Assembly: GCA_013368445.1 (NCBI GenBank)
Contig: JAACJO010000005.1
Coordinates: 868,001-932,000, forward strand
Reading direction: 5' to 3'
Origin: Leucocoprinus leucothites
Taxonomy: Eukaryota; Basidiomycota; Agaricomycetes; Agaricales; Agaricaceae
Length of the DNA: 64,000 bases
In this document: positions 25,301 through 36,561 of the stretch, piece after piece
Position numbering within the stretch: the stretch's first letter is position 1
How the letters are laid out: the number at the start of each line of letters is the position of its first letter
The notes under the pieces: generated by a model
Told to the model about the DNA's origin: nothing
Seen by the model: only the letters and a program-made list of their open reading frames with translations
Database searches by the model: none
Position numbers and translations under genes: made by a program

Positions 25301-26014
25301 TCGTATGACTCACCGTCTGAGCAAAGGAACGAGAGTTAGCTGAGATTCCGGCGTAGGAAGGGGGCTGGCCGCTTCCGATTGGATGGTCTGGGAATTAAGA
25401 AAGTTCATAGAGTGTTCCTGCATAGTGATGGGTATTTGAGAGAATGTTGAGGGATTAGCAGGAGGAGAAACAGAAGTGCTAGCGCGACTGCGACTTGTCG
25501 AGACGCCTGTAGGGTCCAAGGCAGATTCAAGAGATGATGTCATGCCCATGGCATACAACGGATTTGAAGTGTGTCCCGCTGACGATTGAATCAGTGACTG
25601 CGGTGGTGATGCAGATGAGGTGTGGTCAATGGGTGAGAGCTCGAGGGACATTGAGTTTTCAGAGGGATGAACCAGTGTGAAAGGAACAGGTTGAGGCACA
25701 AAACCGGAGGCAAAGGCAGCGGATGCTGTATGTATTGAAGGAGCAGCGGCATCAAGGCTCTCCAAAGGTACGATAAAAGTCGGAGATGCAAGTTCGGGCA
25801 AAGAAACATGCATAGGAACCACGTTGGCGCCTGCTGGATCTGGTTCGTCCATGTATAGCGACGACGTCTCAAGGAGGGGGTTTGGGTCTGGATGGGGTGG
25901 TGGTATTGAAAGAAAAGAGGCATCAACGACCTGGGAAATCGGGGAGGTGTCCATGGCACCTAGAGCACTGTTCTGAACATCCTGCTCAAACTGAGCAGCA
26001 CTCAGAGTGGACAT
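22397..26014 (-). CDS. Large Ser/Pro-rich protein with conserved C-terminal region and possible cadherin-like domain
   Basis: I do not recognise this family. Exons: 26014-25314, 25253-24158, 24105-23988, 23920-23784, 23719-23675, 23621-23268, 23214-23045 and 22985-22397 (1,069 residues). Residues 1-600 are low-complexity Ser/Pro/Thr, with a nuclear-localisation-like KR...KSLKR near 285-300. A conserved-looking block follows (about 605-760: EYRSEVDRIFFEYLNKICSN, FKFRIQAFTMAFLEELARQG, KIRNYLWRQPYI). Residues about 770-845 resemble a dystroglycan-type cadherin-like domain (LPSWLSW...LSGIPPP...FSITIAPVS). The domain crosses an apparent GC-AG intron (23267-23215), which supports that splice. The Ala/Gln/Val-rich C-terminus looks helical. 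Localisation looks nuclear or cytoplasmic, since there is no signal peptide. Confidence 0.72.
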
Positions 26015-26736
26015 CTGTTGTGGCGGCCACTGGAGGACTGGCAGGGAGTTTAAATAGAGATCTTAAAGCCTGCGGAAGACTTGGAAACGTAGTGAAATCG
26101 GAGGGAATCAAACTTAGACGGAAGAAATGGGGAAAGAGGGAAGGGAAGTAAAGATAAAGAGTGAGAGGAATTGAGGGTTGAGGGCGGAGGCGAAGGCCTG
26201 CGAGGCAAGCTAAGGGCCAAGCTCCGTTTCGCTGCTGGACGATATTTCCTTTTCAATTTGTCACATGCTTCCGCCCTTATAGTCACGCCCATCAGTCACA
26301 CCATCATAGCGGTGCCTTTGCGGTGCTGGCTCAGCTCGATCCTCCATCCTCTCACGGACTCTTCCTGTCCCTGCATAATTCAGTTCCCAATCTAGCTAGT
26401 CCTGCACACGTTGCCATGCATGTACACGAGTCACCGTTGTTTATCCGGTTTATTTGTGACACCGTTGGCTCATTACGATCCCCTTTCCTCATCACATGCT
26501 CACCGCGATCACCCATCCCAAAGCACTCAACATAGATCGTCCATAATATTATATTAAATCATCGAAGGGGCGCCCTACCCGCTTCAGATGTATTTCAAAC
26601 TCCTGCTGACAGTGGCGCCGTATGAAAACCTAATCATTACAACTTACCAATGGGCCAATCACAAAATCTACGTTTTTCGCCCACACAGACTTGTGTACAG
26701 CTAAAACTGACGTGAAACCATATCAAGAAAGTGAGA
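26015..26736. other. Intergenic region upstream of the Ser/Pro-rich protein gene
   Basis: This 722-bp interval holds the promoter and 5' leader of the gene ending at 26014 and the 3' trailer of LUC7. Purine- and pyrimidine-rich runs occur at about 26070-26210. No coding or RNA feature can be supported. Confidence 0.5.
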
Positions 26737-28316
26737 TCAATACCTCCGCCTGCCTGGACTTCTTGAGCGCTCTCTGTCCCTCCGCCTATCACTATAGTAC
26801 ATTCAGATAACGGATCAGCATTCCAAAACGAGGTGAACATGTTGTGTGGATGGCACTTACTCATATCGCGAAGAAGAGTGTCGGTCGTGGCCTCGATCAC
26901 GATCGTTTCGGTCACGGTCGCGGTACTCATCGCCCCGAGAGGAGCGATGGTCGCGAGACGAACCCGACGGTGGCCCACCAGAAGCCGAGCCAGAGGATAT
27001 GCCTGACTGCTTCTTCTTTTCACGCTCTTCCCTGAACGTCTTTAACATGTTGCGGAGCTCGTGATAGCCAAGGTGCATCTATGATATTCAATCACTGTCA
27101 GCCTTTTAATACGAGCAGCTAACATGACAAACCTTGCCGCCAAAATGATCGGCGAGACGACGATCTGAATCCAATACTGATAGATATGCACCGCAGACAT
27201 CACACACACGCAATTTCTGATGTCCCGAGGCTCCCGAGGTGTCCGTTAATTGTTGCAACTCTCGCTGTAGACAATCACGAAGCACTAGTTGAGTATTCGA
27301 ACCTCAATAATAATAAAAGAGTTAGACTCACCTCCTTGTCCGCCTTCTCACTCTTCAACGCTTCGATAGCTGCCATTTCACGCATTGACTCCTCTACCTT
27401 GCCTTGGTCGCCTGTTTCAAGGTATAAGGACACAACAGCATTTACATAAACGCGACGACCACTTACCCAGTGCTTCAATCTTCTCGGTACCTCCCTGAAT
27501 AGCGAGTTCAATTTCTGCAATCTCACGCATCTACAACACGAGGCAATGAATAGCTCATCAGCGCGTGTCTTCAATCATGAAGCGTCAAGACGTTTTCGCA
27601 CCAGGTTCGTTGTTTTAGCATTCTCCTCCGGTGTTTTCTCCAATCGACGATGTGCAGCCCTAATGCGTCGATCACATTCATCTACGAAAGCGAATATATT
27701 TTGCTCGTATTCAAGTTGGAACTTGTGGAAAATAGCGCCATTCGGATCAGCTTCTCGAGCTGCGAGGAATTCGGTCTTGAGACGTTCCGTATGCGACTTG
27801 GGACATGCACCAAGATCCATTTTCTATGATTAACGTTTAGCGGAAAGCCGAAATGAATCCAAGCGTTATCTTAAAGCTGCCTGGCTGACAATCCCTCTCG
27901 ATTGCTAACGCGCTAGTCGGCTTCTGGCCTTCTGCCTTCCTGATCTTCAATTCCAGGCGTTTGATGCAACATTGCAAATGTTTCGCCGAAATTTCAGAAA
28001 CACCCAAAGGCAGGAGAGGGACAGAGATATTTTGTGAAATAGGACGCACCGTGTTTGTGAAAAGCGTGTGTGGGCAAGTGCCACATAGGAAATTTCTGCA
28101 CACTTTGTCGTCTGACCAGTGGAGATTGGCATTTGCAACTCCCATTGCCTCTGGTCCCATCATTTGCTATAGTACCAAGTAACACCGTAATTCAGTGACC
28201 CAAATGCGAAACCCGTTAGTTTTGGTTCATCCTCTCCAGGGACTCGCTTTTCAAAAAAACAAAAAAAAAACACATACCTCCAGAAGCTTCCTCTGCATTT
28301 CAGCTAGCCTTCCCAT
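26737..28316 (-). CDS. LUC7: U1 snRNP-associated protein LUC7
   Basis: LUC7 helps U1 snRNP choose 5' splice sites. Exons: 28316-28278, 28166-28050, 27823-27602, 27530-27467, 27411-27332, 27264-27133, 27078-26861 and 26791-26737 (308 residues). The protein begins LAEMQRKLLEQMMG and has the first zinc finger (CRNFLCGTCPH...MDLGACPKSH, with Cys and His ligands) and the second (CDVCGAYL....HFGGKMHLGYH). A long coiled coil lies between them. The C-terminus is rich in Arg, Asp and Ser (RS/RD repeats) and ends GRRRY. Intron 2 (28049-27824) is 226 nt, about four times the local norm, yet the flanking residues join exactly as in the family. Confidence 0.94.
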
Positions 28317-28580
28317 CTTTATGTGAAATAGAGGCCAAGAGATAGAGTAAACTCGTGAGGCACAAAATTGTCACCGGTTACTGGTGAAGGTGGATGTTGG
28401 ACGTTGGACGTTCCAAGATGTGTTTAACCTTGTTTGTAACGATTGGAACATGCTTACAAATCAATGCTCAATAAAAATAGACACACCAAGTGATAGACGA
28501 GCTTTTGGGGTGTGCAAAGAAACATGACAACAACAGACTGTTAACAGAAGCGTAAATCAGAGAAGGCATGCACGTTGAGT

Positions 28581-29158
28581 TCAATTCTGGAAAGAAACCG
28601 ACACTGACAAGCCACGATGCATCGCATAGGATATATCGGGTTCCCGTGACCTCAGATAATGATTTGGGGAAGCAATGGATCCAGACGGAAAATGATTATT
28701 GAACTGCGAACAGCCGCGTGGCTGGACGAGTAAAGGTACTCGTAATCTAAGATCGCGGTGGTCGGGTACGTCCTCAACCACAGCGCGCCCATGAGAGTGT
28801 CCCCGGCTGCGACCTCTGCCACGCCCTCTACTGTAGCCCCAGTTGGCCTGGAATGCTTGCCTATCTTCTCATTATCTCCCCTCACCTCGACCTAATCAAG
28901 CACACTGCTTTTTCGATGAGCCCCCATTCCGCGCCCTCGTCTTTCCTCAGTCCGTTTTCCCCGAGTCTGGAAACGATCGCCCTGAGAATCTTTGGCCACC
29001 GGCGAGAAGTCTCCATATCGTTCAAACAAATTTAGAATACCAGAGGCCTTCTTATTCTTGACTTCGATTGTTCCCTTCTCCGAGCCGACACCACGACCAA
29101 CCATAGACCAACCTGAGCTAGTGCCCCGGAAGGTAAAGAGACCATTGTCCAGGATCAT
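28581..29158 (-). CDS. Possible small Arg/Gly-rich protein
   Basis: This model is weak. Two exons (29158-28904 and 28847-28581) would give 173 residues. The first ends in an Arg/Gly-rich, basic segment (RGKRTEERRGRGMGAHRK) and the second begins WGYSRGRGRGRSRGHSHGR, so a standard 56-nt intron would unite two halves of one RGG-type tract. A TATATATTATA element lies about 55-70 bp upstream of the proposed start. I cannot name a family, and the last 60 residues look non-descript, so another 3' exon structure is possible. RGG tracts usually bind RNA. Confidence 0.35.
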
Positions 29159-29944
29159 CCATTCTAGCTCGAGCTTGCTAGATTTGATTGTCAGAAAAAG
29201 ATTCGAACATGCGAAAGTATAATATATATGGCTCTGTGTATGTGGTAGTGGATAAGATAAGCCACGAACTATGAGCATCAAGCGGTTCAAAAGGTACAGT
29301 GCTCCCTGCCTGCGGCACGACGTGAAGAAGAGTTTCTAAGGGATCCTAGGGAATATTTTTGACAGATTCTTCGTGTTTTATTGCGCCCCCAAATGCATCA
29401 ACTGCTTTTTCCAGACGCCTTTTTTGTTTGCCTTTTTAAACGTCTCCACTAGTGAGCCACTGAATTTTTGCAATTACAACAGCAATGACCATTAATAATG
29501 AAGATATTGGGTAATGTGTCCATGCCAGGAGACGGAGTTACCAACAAATATTCCGTAAAGCTTCGAGACATCCAGTAATAGTCGCTTTCCGAGCCTAAGG
29601 CATAGTCATCGTCCGAGTAGCCATAACCAGGGACTGAAAAACTGCAGAAGTAGTCTTCGCCATCAACCTCCGTGAAGGGCGGGTTAAACCTAGCTCAGTA
29701 ATAACCTGGGGAGGTAAACCTGCTGGGATACTCCAAACGAGTTTTGATAAATTTGCAGGCTTCTCTGACGCGCTGAAGCTGAGCAGGATCCTCCAAATTG
29801 TCCGCATTCTTGTCGTGGTGCGTACAAAACGCACGCAGGAAGAGTTCTGGCCGATTAGTGCAGCGTGGGAATATGATGAAAACCCGACGCGACGCGTGCT
29901 TTCCAAATCCGTCCTCACTTCTTTGCCGCCCCTCCCTAGACAAT
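29159..29944. other. Unresolved region between the RGG candidate and BCS1
   Basis: This 786-bp interval contains the BCS1 promoter. On the minus strand at about 29880-29700 and 29690-29530 there are protein-like stretches in two frames (see findings), but no acceptable splice or start unites them, so I do not call a gene. Confidence 0.4.
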
Positions 29945-31649
29945 ATGGCATCTACGCCGTCGAGTGAAGACATTGCTACGGCCCAGGCACTAGCACAATC
30001 AACAACACAAGCACTACCACCCACGTCTCAGCATGTATCTCAACCAGGTTCTTTTCTGAGTGGTGTGTTTGGGGAGAAGTACGTCAATTCGTTTGCTATG
30101 TTTTCGGCCGTTGACAGCTTCATTTGATCAAGTGCAGCCCATACTTCCAGGCAGGCTTTGGCCTCATGGTAAGCTTGTTTCCGAACACTATCACTTCTGA
30201 GGCAGCTAATAGAATGCCCAGGGACTGGGAGTGGGTCTCACTGTTCTTCGCCAGGGACTTGTCCTGGGAACAACTGCGCTTCGACGGCGCATGCTCGTGT
30301 CCCTGGAGATAAATAATAAGGACCGTTCTTATGAATGGTTTCTGGCTTGGATGTCACAACAAAACCAACTTGCCCAGCAAATTACTCGTGCGCTTTGGGT
30401 TCGAAGTCACCAGCTCAGTGTCGAAACCATAGTCGAGCAACGAAAGAACGGCAGTTCATCTGCTCTCTTCAATTTGGTTGCTGGCCCTGGTACCCATTAT
30501 TTTAAATATCGCGGAGCTTGGATGCAGGTATGATCATATAGGGTTTATGTATGAATTCACACAATTTACACCCAGCTGACAGGTGAAACGTGAGCGCGAA
30601 ACGCGGTCGATGCAACTCATGTCTGGAGTGCCTTGGGAGACTGTCACGCTAACAGCACTGTCCCGCGATCGCTCGCTTTTCCCCTACCTGCTCTCGGAAG
30701 CGAGAGATCTTGCTATGCGTGGAAATGAAGGAAAGCTCGTAATACATACGGCATGGGGTATCGAATGGAAGCCATTTGGACAGCCAAGGCGAAAGCGACC
30801 ACTTCAGAGTGTCGTGCTGGAACCTGGTGTTTCAGACCGGATAGAAACCGACATTAAAGCATTCCTCGATAGACGCCAGTGGTATGCCGACAGAGGTGAG
30901 CGGAGTCCAATTCGTTGAATTCTATGGTGAGTATTCAAACTCACCCTGCCCTTCAGGTATCCCTTATCGTCGTGGCTATTTACTTCATGGTCCGCCCGGG
31001 TCCGGCAAAACGTCCTTCATTCAAGCATTGGCTGGGTCGTTCTCATACGATATATGCCTCCTTAATTTATCAGAACGAGGATTGACTGATGACAAACTCT
31101 TCCATCTACTGTCCAATGCTCCAGAGCGAAGCTTCGTGCTGATAGAAGATATCGATGCCGCATTTAATAAACGTGTACAGACGTCTGAAGATGGGTAAGC
31201 TCCTCACATGGCTGGATTTCAATTTCCTGCTCATGTCAAAGGGTAGTTACCAATCGTCTATTACATTTTCGGGTTTCCTGAATGCCCTTGACGGCGTAGC
31301 ATCCGGTGAAGAACGCATCATATTCATGACCACCAATCATCTTGAGAAGCTCGATCCTGCACTCATTCGCCCTGGAAGGGTGGACTTGGCACAGTTAATC
31401 GACGATGCAAGTCCAGCACAGGCGCAGCTGCTCTTTAATCAATTTTACGGTGGATCACTCAAAGTTACTGGACTATCCGACGATACAGTCCAGGCAATGA
31501 GTATGCAACTCCATGATATCGTCTCGGAGGAATTAAAGACTGGTAGAAGAGTAAGTATGGCGGCCTTGCAAGGCCACTTCATCCGCCATGAAGCCAGAGA
31601 TGCTCTAGCATCATGTCGCGACTTATTCACACGTAGATCGATCTCATAG
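29945..31649 (+). CDS. BCS1: Mitochondrial chaperone BCS1 (AAA ATPase)
   Basis: BCS1 translocates the folded Rieske iron-sulfur protein across the inner membrane to complete respiratory complex III. Exons: 29945-30078, 30138-30168, 30222-30527, 30583-30895, 30957-31194 and 31247-31649 (474 residues). An N-terminal hydrophobic segment ([16 protein letters not shown], about residues 50-70) is the membrane anchor. The BCS1-specific domain follows, then the AAA module with Walker [10 protein letters not shown], Walker [10 protein letters not shown], the MTTNH sensor and RPGRVD. The second exon is only 31 nt. It is convergent with BUD23, with 65 bp between stop codons. Confidence 0.95.
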
Positions 31650-31714
31650 CGGGATCGGTGAAGTATACATTGACTGTGACCAATAGAATATTGCTAGAGT
31701 GCAACCGCGAGATT

Positions 31715-32845
31715 CTAGAAAACTGGCTTGCGCTTTCTTCCTGTGTACCTCGAGTCTCGCGGGACTTCTTCCTTTCCCCGCTTTCTGTATAACTACGTGT
31801 ATGTCCTATAAGTTGTCCCACGATGGTCATGGCAGAAGTGCCTACCTCTTTTTTCTTGAGAATCCAATCCCGATCTTTAATGGTTCTCCGCCTCCCGTTC
31901 TTCGCTCTCGATCTTTCTCTTTCTCTTCGCCTCTCAAACCGCGCTTTACCGTCTTCCTCTTCTCCTTCTAATCCTTTCGGTATCTCTTGTTGTCCCCCTC
32001 CACCGCCAACGAACAGGCACAAAAAAACTTTCTTCGCCTTCTTAGAATTTGGGAAATCCACGACAATGCCACCTCCAAACCCGGCCTTTTGGGCAATAGA
32101 AGTGATCAGTTGAATCTGATCGTCTGACGAGGGATAAAACTGGAACACAGCACGAGAAGGATTACGAAGCGCAGAGTGAAGTGTTGTGAAGAAAAGTTGG
32201 AGTCGATGGGGAGGAGAAGATGTCGGGTGGGAGGTTTCAGCATTCAATAGCCACTGCAGAACCGATATACTGGAGTATGATCGTTTTTACTCGGGGATTC
32301 ATATATTAGCTTCTGGTACACGAACCTAATAGCACCATCAAAACTTCCTGGTCGGAAACCCAGGCCTTGTCCGATGTCTTGCAGAAATAGGTCGCCCTCG
32401 ACCTCTCTTTCTAGCGCGACTTCTAGATATATTGCAATTCATGAGAGATCGTAATCCCCATCAAGGCTTAGGACGAAACGCACCCAACATGCTTGGAGCA
32501 ATGTCGACACCAACCCAGTTGTACCCTTCCTCATCCAAGATTTCGCCAGACAATCCGGAACCACAACCAATATCCAGCAAGAAGGCAGGTTTCTCTGGCG
32601 GTAGATTCAGTAGCTCTAGAGCTCTGTATGTCATATCTGCCTGTATTTGTTGATTACGAGTGCTTCATTAAATCAGGACCTTGTCAAATGGGTTGAGACA
32701 AAGAACACACTTTTGAGTATACTTTTTGGCCTCTGAGTCGCCATAGTACTAGGTCGCAGTTGTCAAAAAATGAGCTGGTTCATTTGGTATACATTATTGA
32801 ACTTCGTACGATTTCTGGGGGAGCCACAAGCTCTGGTCGTGACAT
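31715..32845 (-). CDS. BUD23: 18S rRNA (guanine-N7)-methyltransferase BUD23
   Basis: BUD23 methylates one guanine of 18S rRNA during small-subunit maturation, with Trm112 as partner. Exons: 32845-32810, 32748-32711, 32662-32484, 32422-32326, 32269-31846 and 31780-31715 (279 residues). The SAM-binding motif I is [13 protein letters not shown], followed by [11 protein letters not shown] and [14 protein letters not shown]. The WBS-type C-terminal domain has [32 protein letters not shown] and the end [14 protein letters not shown], which serves as a basic RNA-binding tail. The small first exons were placed by family sequence. Confidence 0.95.
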
Positions 32846-33092
32846 TTTGTGGTGGATTGAAGTTAAGATCAGAAATTATCTGGTCATTCACCGCGGTGAT
32901 CAAATTTAGCCGCCAAAGCCCCTGAATGCGTGTAATTTGAGCTGCTAGTGTGGTGACTTACTGAGCACACTTAGAAACTCGCCTGCCAACATCACCAGTC
33001 ACCAGCCTGACTAGCACCTCTGCAGCAATCTTATATATTGGCCATTATCTAAAATGGGACTGCAAACAGTGTCACAGGAAAAGAGGAACCAT

Positions 33093-33866
33093 CTAATCAT
33101 CTCCAACAGGAACCTCTTCTTCCAGATATTTAACTAATCGTACACGAATTTCAGTGCTTTCATCACCACGAAGGGTATCAGATATGAACTCTGCTTGGAC
33201 TTGCATTTGCACCTGATGAAAGTGCTTTCAATTCTTGAAACTCGGTGAAACAACTAGATGGACTTACCATCTCCAAGGCGCCCCGGATTACACCACATAG
33301 AACATTGCTAAACCACAAGCCGCCCTCCAACGCTTCGTCCGGAAGCTCCACGAACTCTGTTAATGGGTTCTCGTCTAATGTGAGCGTGAACCACGATCCT
33401 GCTGGTTGACCACTGGTTGAGTCCGGTCGAGGTGACGCTGGTTGTAATGGGGCGCCATGGGTGACGGTTGGAGTGACATTCAAAAATGCTTTGAAACCAA
33501 CCTATGAGCACACAGATGAGAATCATGTATAGCGTCCGTTAGATTTGTACAGATTCACCTTGGCGACAACCTCGCCTGTTTCTCTGAAGTCGGCGCATCT
33601 CCCTAGATTTGATTTGGCGAGAAAGTCCTCAATGAGGCGCGTGCCGATGTTATAGCCCATCTTCTCCAGCTCCTTGTTTACTTCATCATAGTCCTCATAG
33701 TCCTGAATGAGCTGAACGACTAAGGCACCGTAAGTAAGAGCGAACAGCTCTGCATTCTGCGTAAGTTAGATAGAATGAGATCAAAGGGCGAGAAGGTCCG
33801 TACGATCTTCTCTGTTCGACCTTTCCAGAGGTCCTCACCGATACTCTTATGATTTTTGGTCGCCAT
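33093..33866 (-). CDS. BET3: TRAPP complex subunit BET3
   Basis: BET3 is a core subunit of TRAPP, which activates the Rab Ypt1 on ER-to-Golgi vesicles. Exons: 33866-33804, 33756-33559, 33501-33268 and 33212-33093 (204 residues). Diagnostic blocks are [52 protein letters not shown] (the Cys is the acylated residue in homologues), and [21 protein letters not shown] Pro/Ser-rich insert of about 20 residues ([16 protein letters not shown]) sits where animal TRAPPC3 is shorter. Confidence 0.96.
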
Positions 33867-34098
33867 GAGTGAAGCGATAAAGGGGGTACAGAATAATCAA
33901 AAGAATGTTGGCGAAGTTGTCACGCACGCGCTCGCGTCACGACCGAGCTCGGGAAATTATGCAGCTGTGTTGAATAATTGAAGATACATAAATACTCTAA
34001 GTACGATGGGAACACAGGTGCACCCAAGGTGCAAGTGGCTAAGCAAAGCGACGAGTTGCTGGTGAAAGGACTGAGGAAGGGGAGGTTCACAGTGTGGA

Positions 34099-34704
34099 CT
34101 AATAACGGTCCAGCTGGTTGAGTTTGCGCGCCGTCTTTGCATTGCTCTGGGTGTTCTGTCCTCTGACGGGAAGGTGCATAGCGTGCCGCTTGCCAATATA
34201 ACTTCCAATCATCCTCTGGTGAGCAATATTCTCCCGAATCTCCCTCCTTAACTCTGATTCGACCTTGAGGCTCTTCAAAGGCTCAACGTAGGGCTTCTTT
34301 TGTGGGTTACGGGGAGGTGGAGAGGCTTTCCGTCGCTTCTCCATCTCCTCCCATTGGATAGCGAATTTAGCTTGAAGCTCCTGTATAGGTGCGGACGGCG
34401 GGGGCGGAACATAGTCTGGGCCTGCAAGGGGATATTTAGGGAGGGGTGGCGCAGTTGCTGGTGAAGAGAGAAATGAGGCAAGTGCGGTGACTTGTAGAGG
34501 CGTCAAGTCTTTGATTTTTGCGCGGTCATGGATCTGGAGACGCGCACAAAGGCGATGGGCAGTTTTGAGGCCAACACCATAGAACTGAATGAGGGCGACC
34601 TGACAAAAAGCACCTAATTTAATTTATTCTCCAATATACATGAACATGTTACTCACTCTTGCGAGACAGTGGTCTCTGAGTTGTACACCGAGGATATGCA
34701 CCAT
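34099..34704 (-). CDS. Mitochondrial ribosomal protein uS13m
   Basis: This is the small-subunit head protein S13 of the mitochondrial ribosome. Exons: 34704-34657 and 34599-34099 (182 residues). Recognisable parts are MVHILGV, the H2TH-like [14 protein letters not shown] and the C-terminal [44 protein letters not shown]. About 65 residues rich in Pro and Lys are inserted between the two halves compared with bacterial S13. No targeting peptide is obvious. Start codons are 148 bp from XAP5 on the other strand. Confidence 0.93.
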
Positions 34705-34852
34705 CCCGGTAAATGATCCACGCTCGGAACTGGAGGGAAGGGGGAAAGTCGTTTTGTCACTCCGACCAAGCTCCGTGACTGTTGTCACACCCTCTTTCTT
34801 AGTTTACCCTTCATCGGCGTCCACCTTGACCTCGCTCTCATCACTTGGAATT

Positions 34853-36129
34853 ATGGCTTCAAACAAAATGGAAGGTCGCAGAGAAGATGCGCTTGTTAAG
34901 CAGCGTCTCCAAGCACGAGAAGAGTATGAACGTCAAAAGCAAAACCTCATCAACGAAACCGAGAAAGCACGTCCCTCTACCAACCGGTTTGTTGGGCAGA
35001 ACGACTCTATGGAGGAGTCGCTCAAAAACAGTACCGTTGGATTGGTTAAGCTCGAAGAATTTCAGCAGAGGCGTAAAGAGCTTGAGGAACAGAAACTGCG
35101 AGAAGCGGCACGTAGCAATGAGCTCAAGTATGTCACCATTTTCCTATGCCATTCCCTCATCGTCCCGCCCACTGTACCGTTGCTAACAATGAATGGAGGA
35201 TATGTTTAGGGATGACACAAGAAAAGCAAAGAAACGTAAAAAGGTGGCCAAGGCCACCCTCTCCTTTGCTTTAGATGACGAAGAGATTGAAGAAGGCTCC
35301 CGAGAAGGATCCTCAAAAGAAAGAGACGAGGAGGAAAATACGCCCCCGACTAAGCGCAGCCGCTCCCACAAAAATCCTGACGTGGATACGTCCTTCTTAC
35401 CAGATCGAGAACGCGAAGAAGCCGAACGCCGCGAACGAGAACGACTCAGGGTAGAATGGCTCATGAGACAGGAGGCAATGAAGAAGGAGGATATTGAAAT
35501 CACGTATTCTTACTGGGACGGCAGTGGACACAGAAAAAGCGTCGTGGTTAGTCCTTTACTCCCGTAGACTTCCTTCATATCTCACATTAATACCATCTCG
35601 TTCAGTGCAAGAAAGGGGATGAGGTTGCCGGTTTCCTTGAGAAATGCCGTCAACAGTTTCCAGAGTTGCGAGGTGTCAGTGTCGATAACCTAATGTATAT
35701 CAAGGTGAGCTCACCCACCCACCCATATCTCAGTCCCCGTCTTAATTTTGATTGTTATTGTAGGAGGACCTTATCATACCACACGTACGCTACTACTTTT
35801 TCGCGTCTACCCTCTACTAAGATTCTCTTCTTAGCATTATACCTTCTATGACTTCATAGTTAACAAGGCGAGGGGAAAATCAGGCCCCTTGTTCAGCTTT
35901 GATGTACATGACGATGTCCGACTTCTTGCTGACGCAACAAAGGAGAAAGACGAATCGCATGCTGGCAAAGTCGTCGAGAGAGGCTGGTATCAGCGTAATA
36001 AGCATATATTTCCCGCTTCGCGGTGGGAGGTATGTATGATGACCCTCTTTACTATGACCTTGTAAGCTGATCGTTCTTGTTCAGGTTTTCGACCCCGAGA
36101 AGAACTACGGAAAGTATACCGTTCACTGA
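34853..36129 (+). CDS. XAP5 / FAM50 family nuclear protein
   Basis: XAP5 proteins are nuclear and associated with spliceosome function and with gene and clock control in other eukaryotes. Exons: 34853-35127, 35210-35546, 35606-35704, 35764-35784, 35835-36029 and 36085-36129 (323 residues). The N-terminal half is a charged coiled coil with KTKRS-like basic blocks; the XAP5 domain contains [59 protein letters not shown] and the C-terminal [20 protein letters not shown]. Exon 4 is a 21-nt microexon coding exactly seven residues. Confidence 0.95.
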
Positions 36130-36480
36130 GGATGATATTTCAGTGGGGTTCAAATAGGCTATGGCATACCCGTTTCGTGCAACTTGCTCTTGTACTTTGT
36201 TCTGGGATAACTGAAGCAACCTCTGGATTATATCACAAATATAAGCCAAACCAAAGACCTTACCTACTATTCATGACACTGAAACCAAATCCATGGCCAG
36301 CAAATAAGTATCTCCCATGCCACCTGCGCAATTATGTGAAAGTTCTCCTTTAATGAATTTGGCCGCCTACCTCATAATTGTTCGTAGCGTTATGCAGAAC
36401 CATGGCACACTTGGACGCTCGTATAAAAGGGTATACGAAGGTCCTTAAATCGAGGTTGAGAAAAATAAAACAGAATAGAC
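36130..36480. other. Intergenic, XAP5 3' trailer and tRNA-Ser 3' flank
   Basis: About 350 bp of AT-rich sequence follows the XAP5 stop codon and precedes the reverse-strand tRNA-Ser. I see no gene here. Confidence 0.5.
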
Positions 36481-36561
36481 GACGCCAGCAGGATTCGAAC
36501 CTGCGCCCTCAAAGAGGAACAGATTTCTAATCTGTCGCCGTAACCACTTGGCTATAGCGCC
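36481..36561 (-). tRNA. tRNA-Ser (AGA)
   Basis: The acceptor stem GGCGCTA pairs with TGGCGTC; anticodon stem-loop ACAGA-TTAGAAA-TCTGT carries AGA. The long variable arm (TCCTCTTTGAGGG) marks it as a type II Ser tRNA. There is no intron. The sequence is identical to the plus-strand copy at 37434-37514. Confidence 0.95.

Noticed and set aside
27837..28163. 108-codon minus-strand ORF spanning LUC7 exon 2 and intron 2
   Set aside because: It reads through a splice donor; the spliced product matches LUC7 across the junction.
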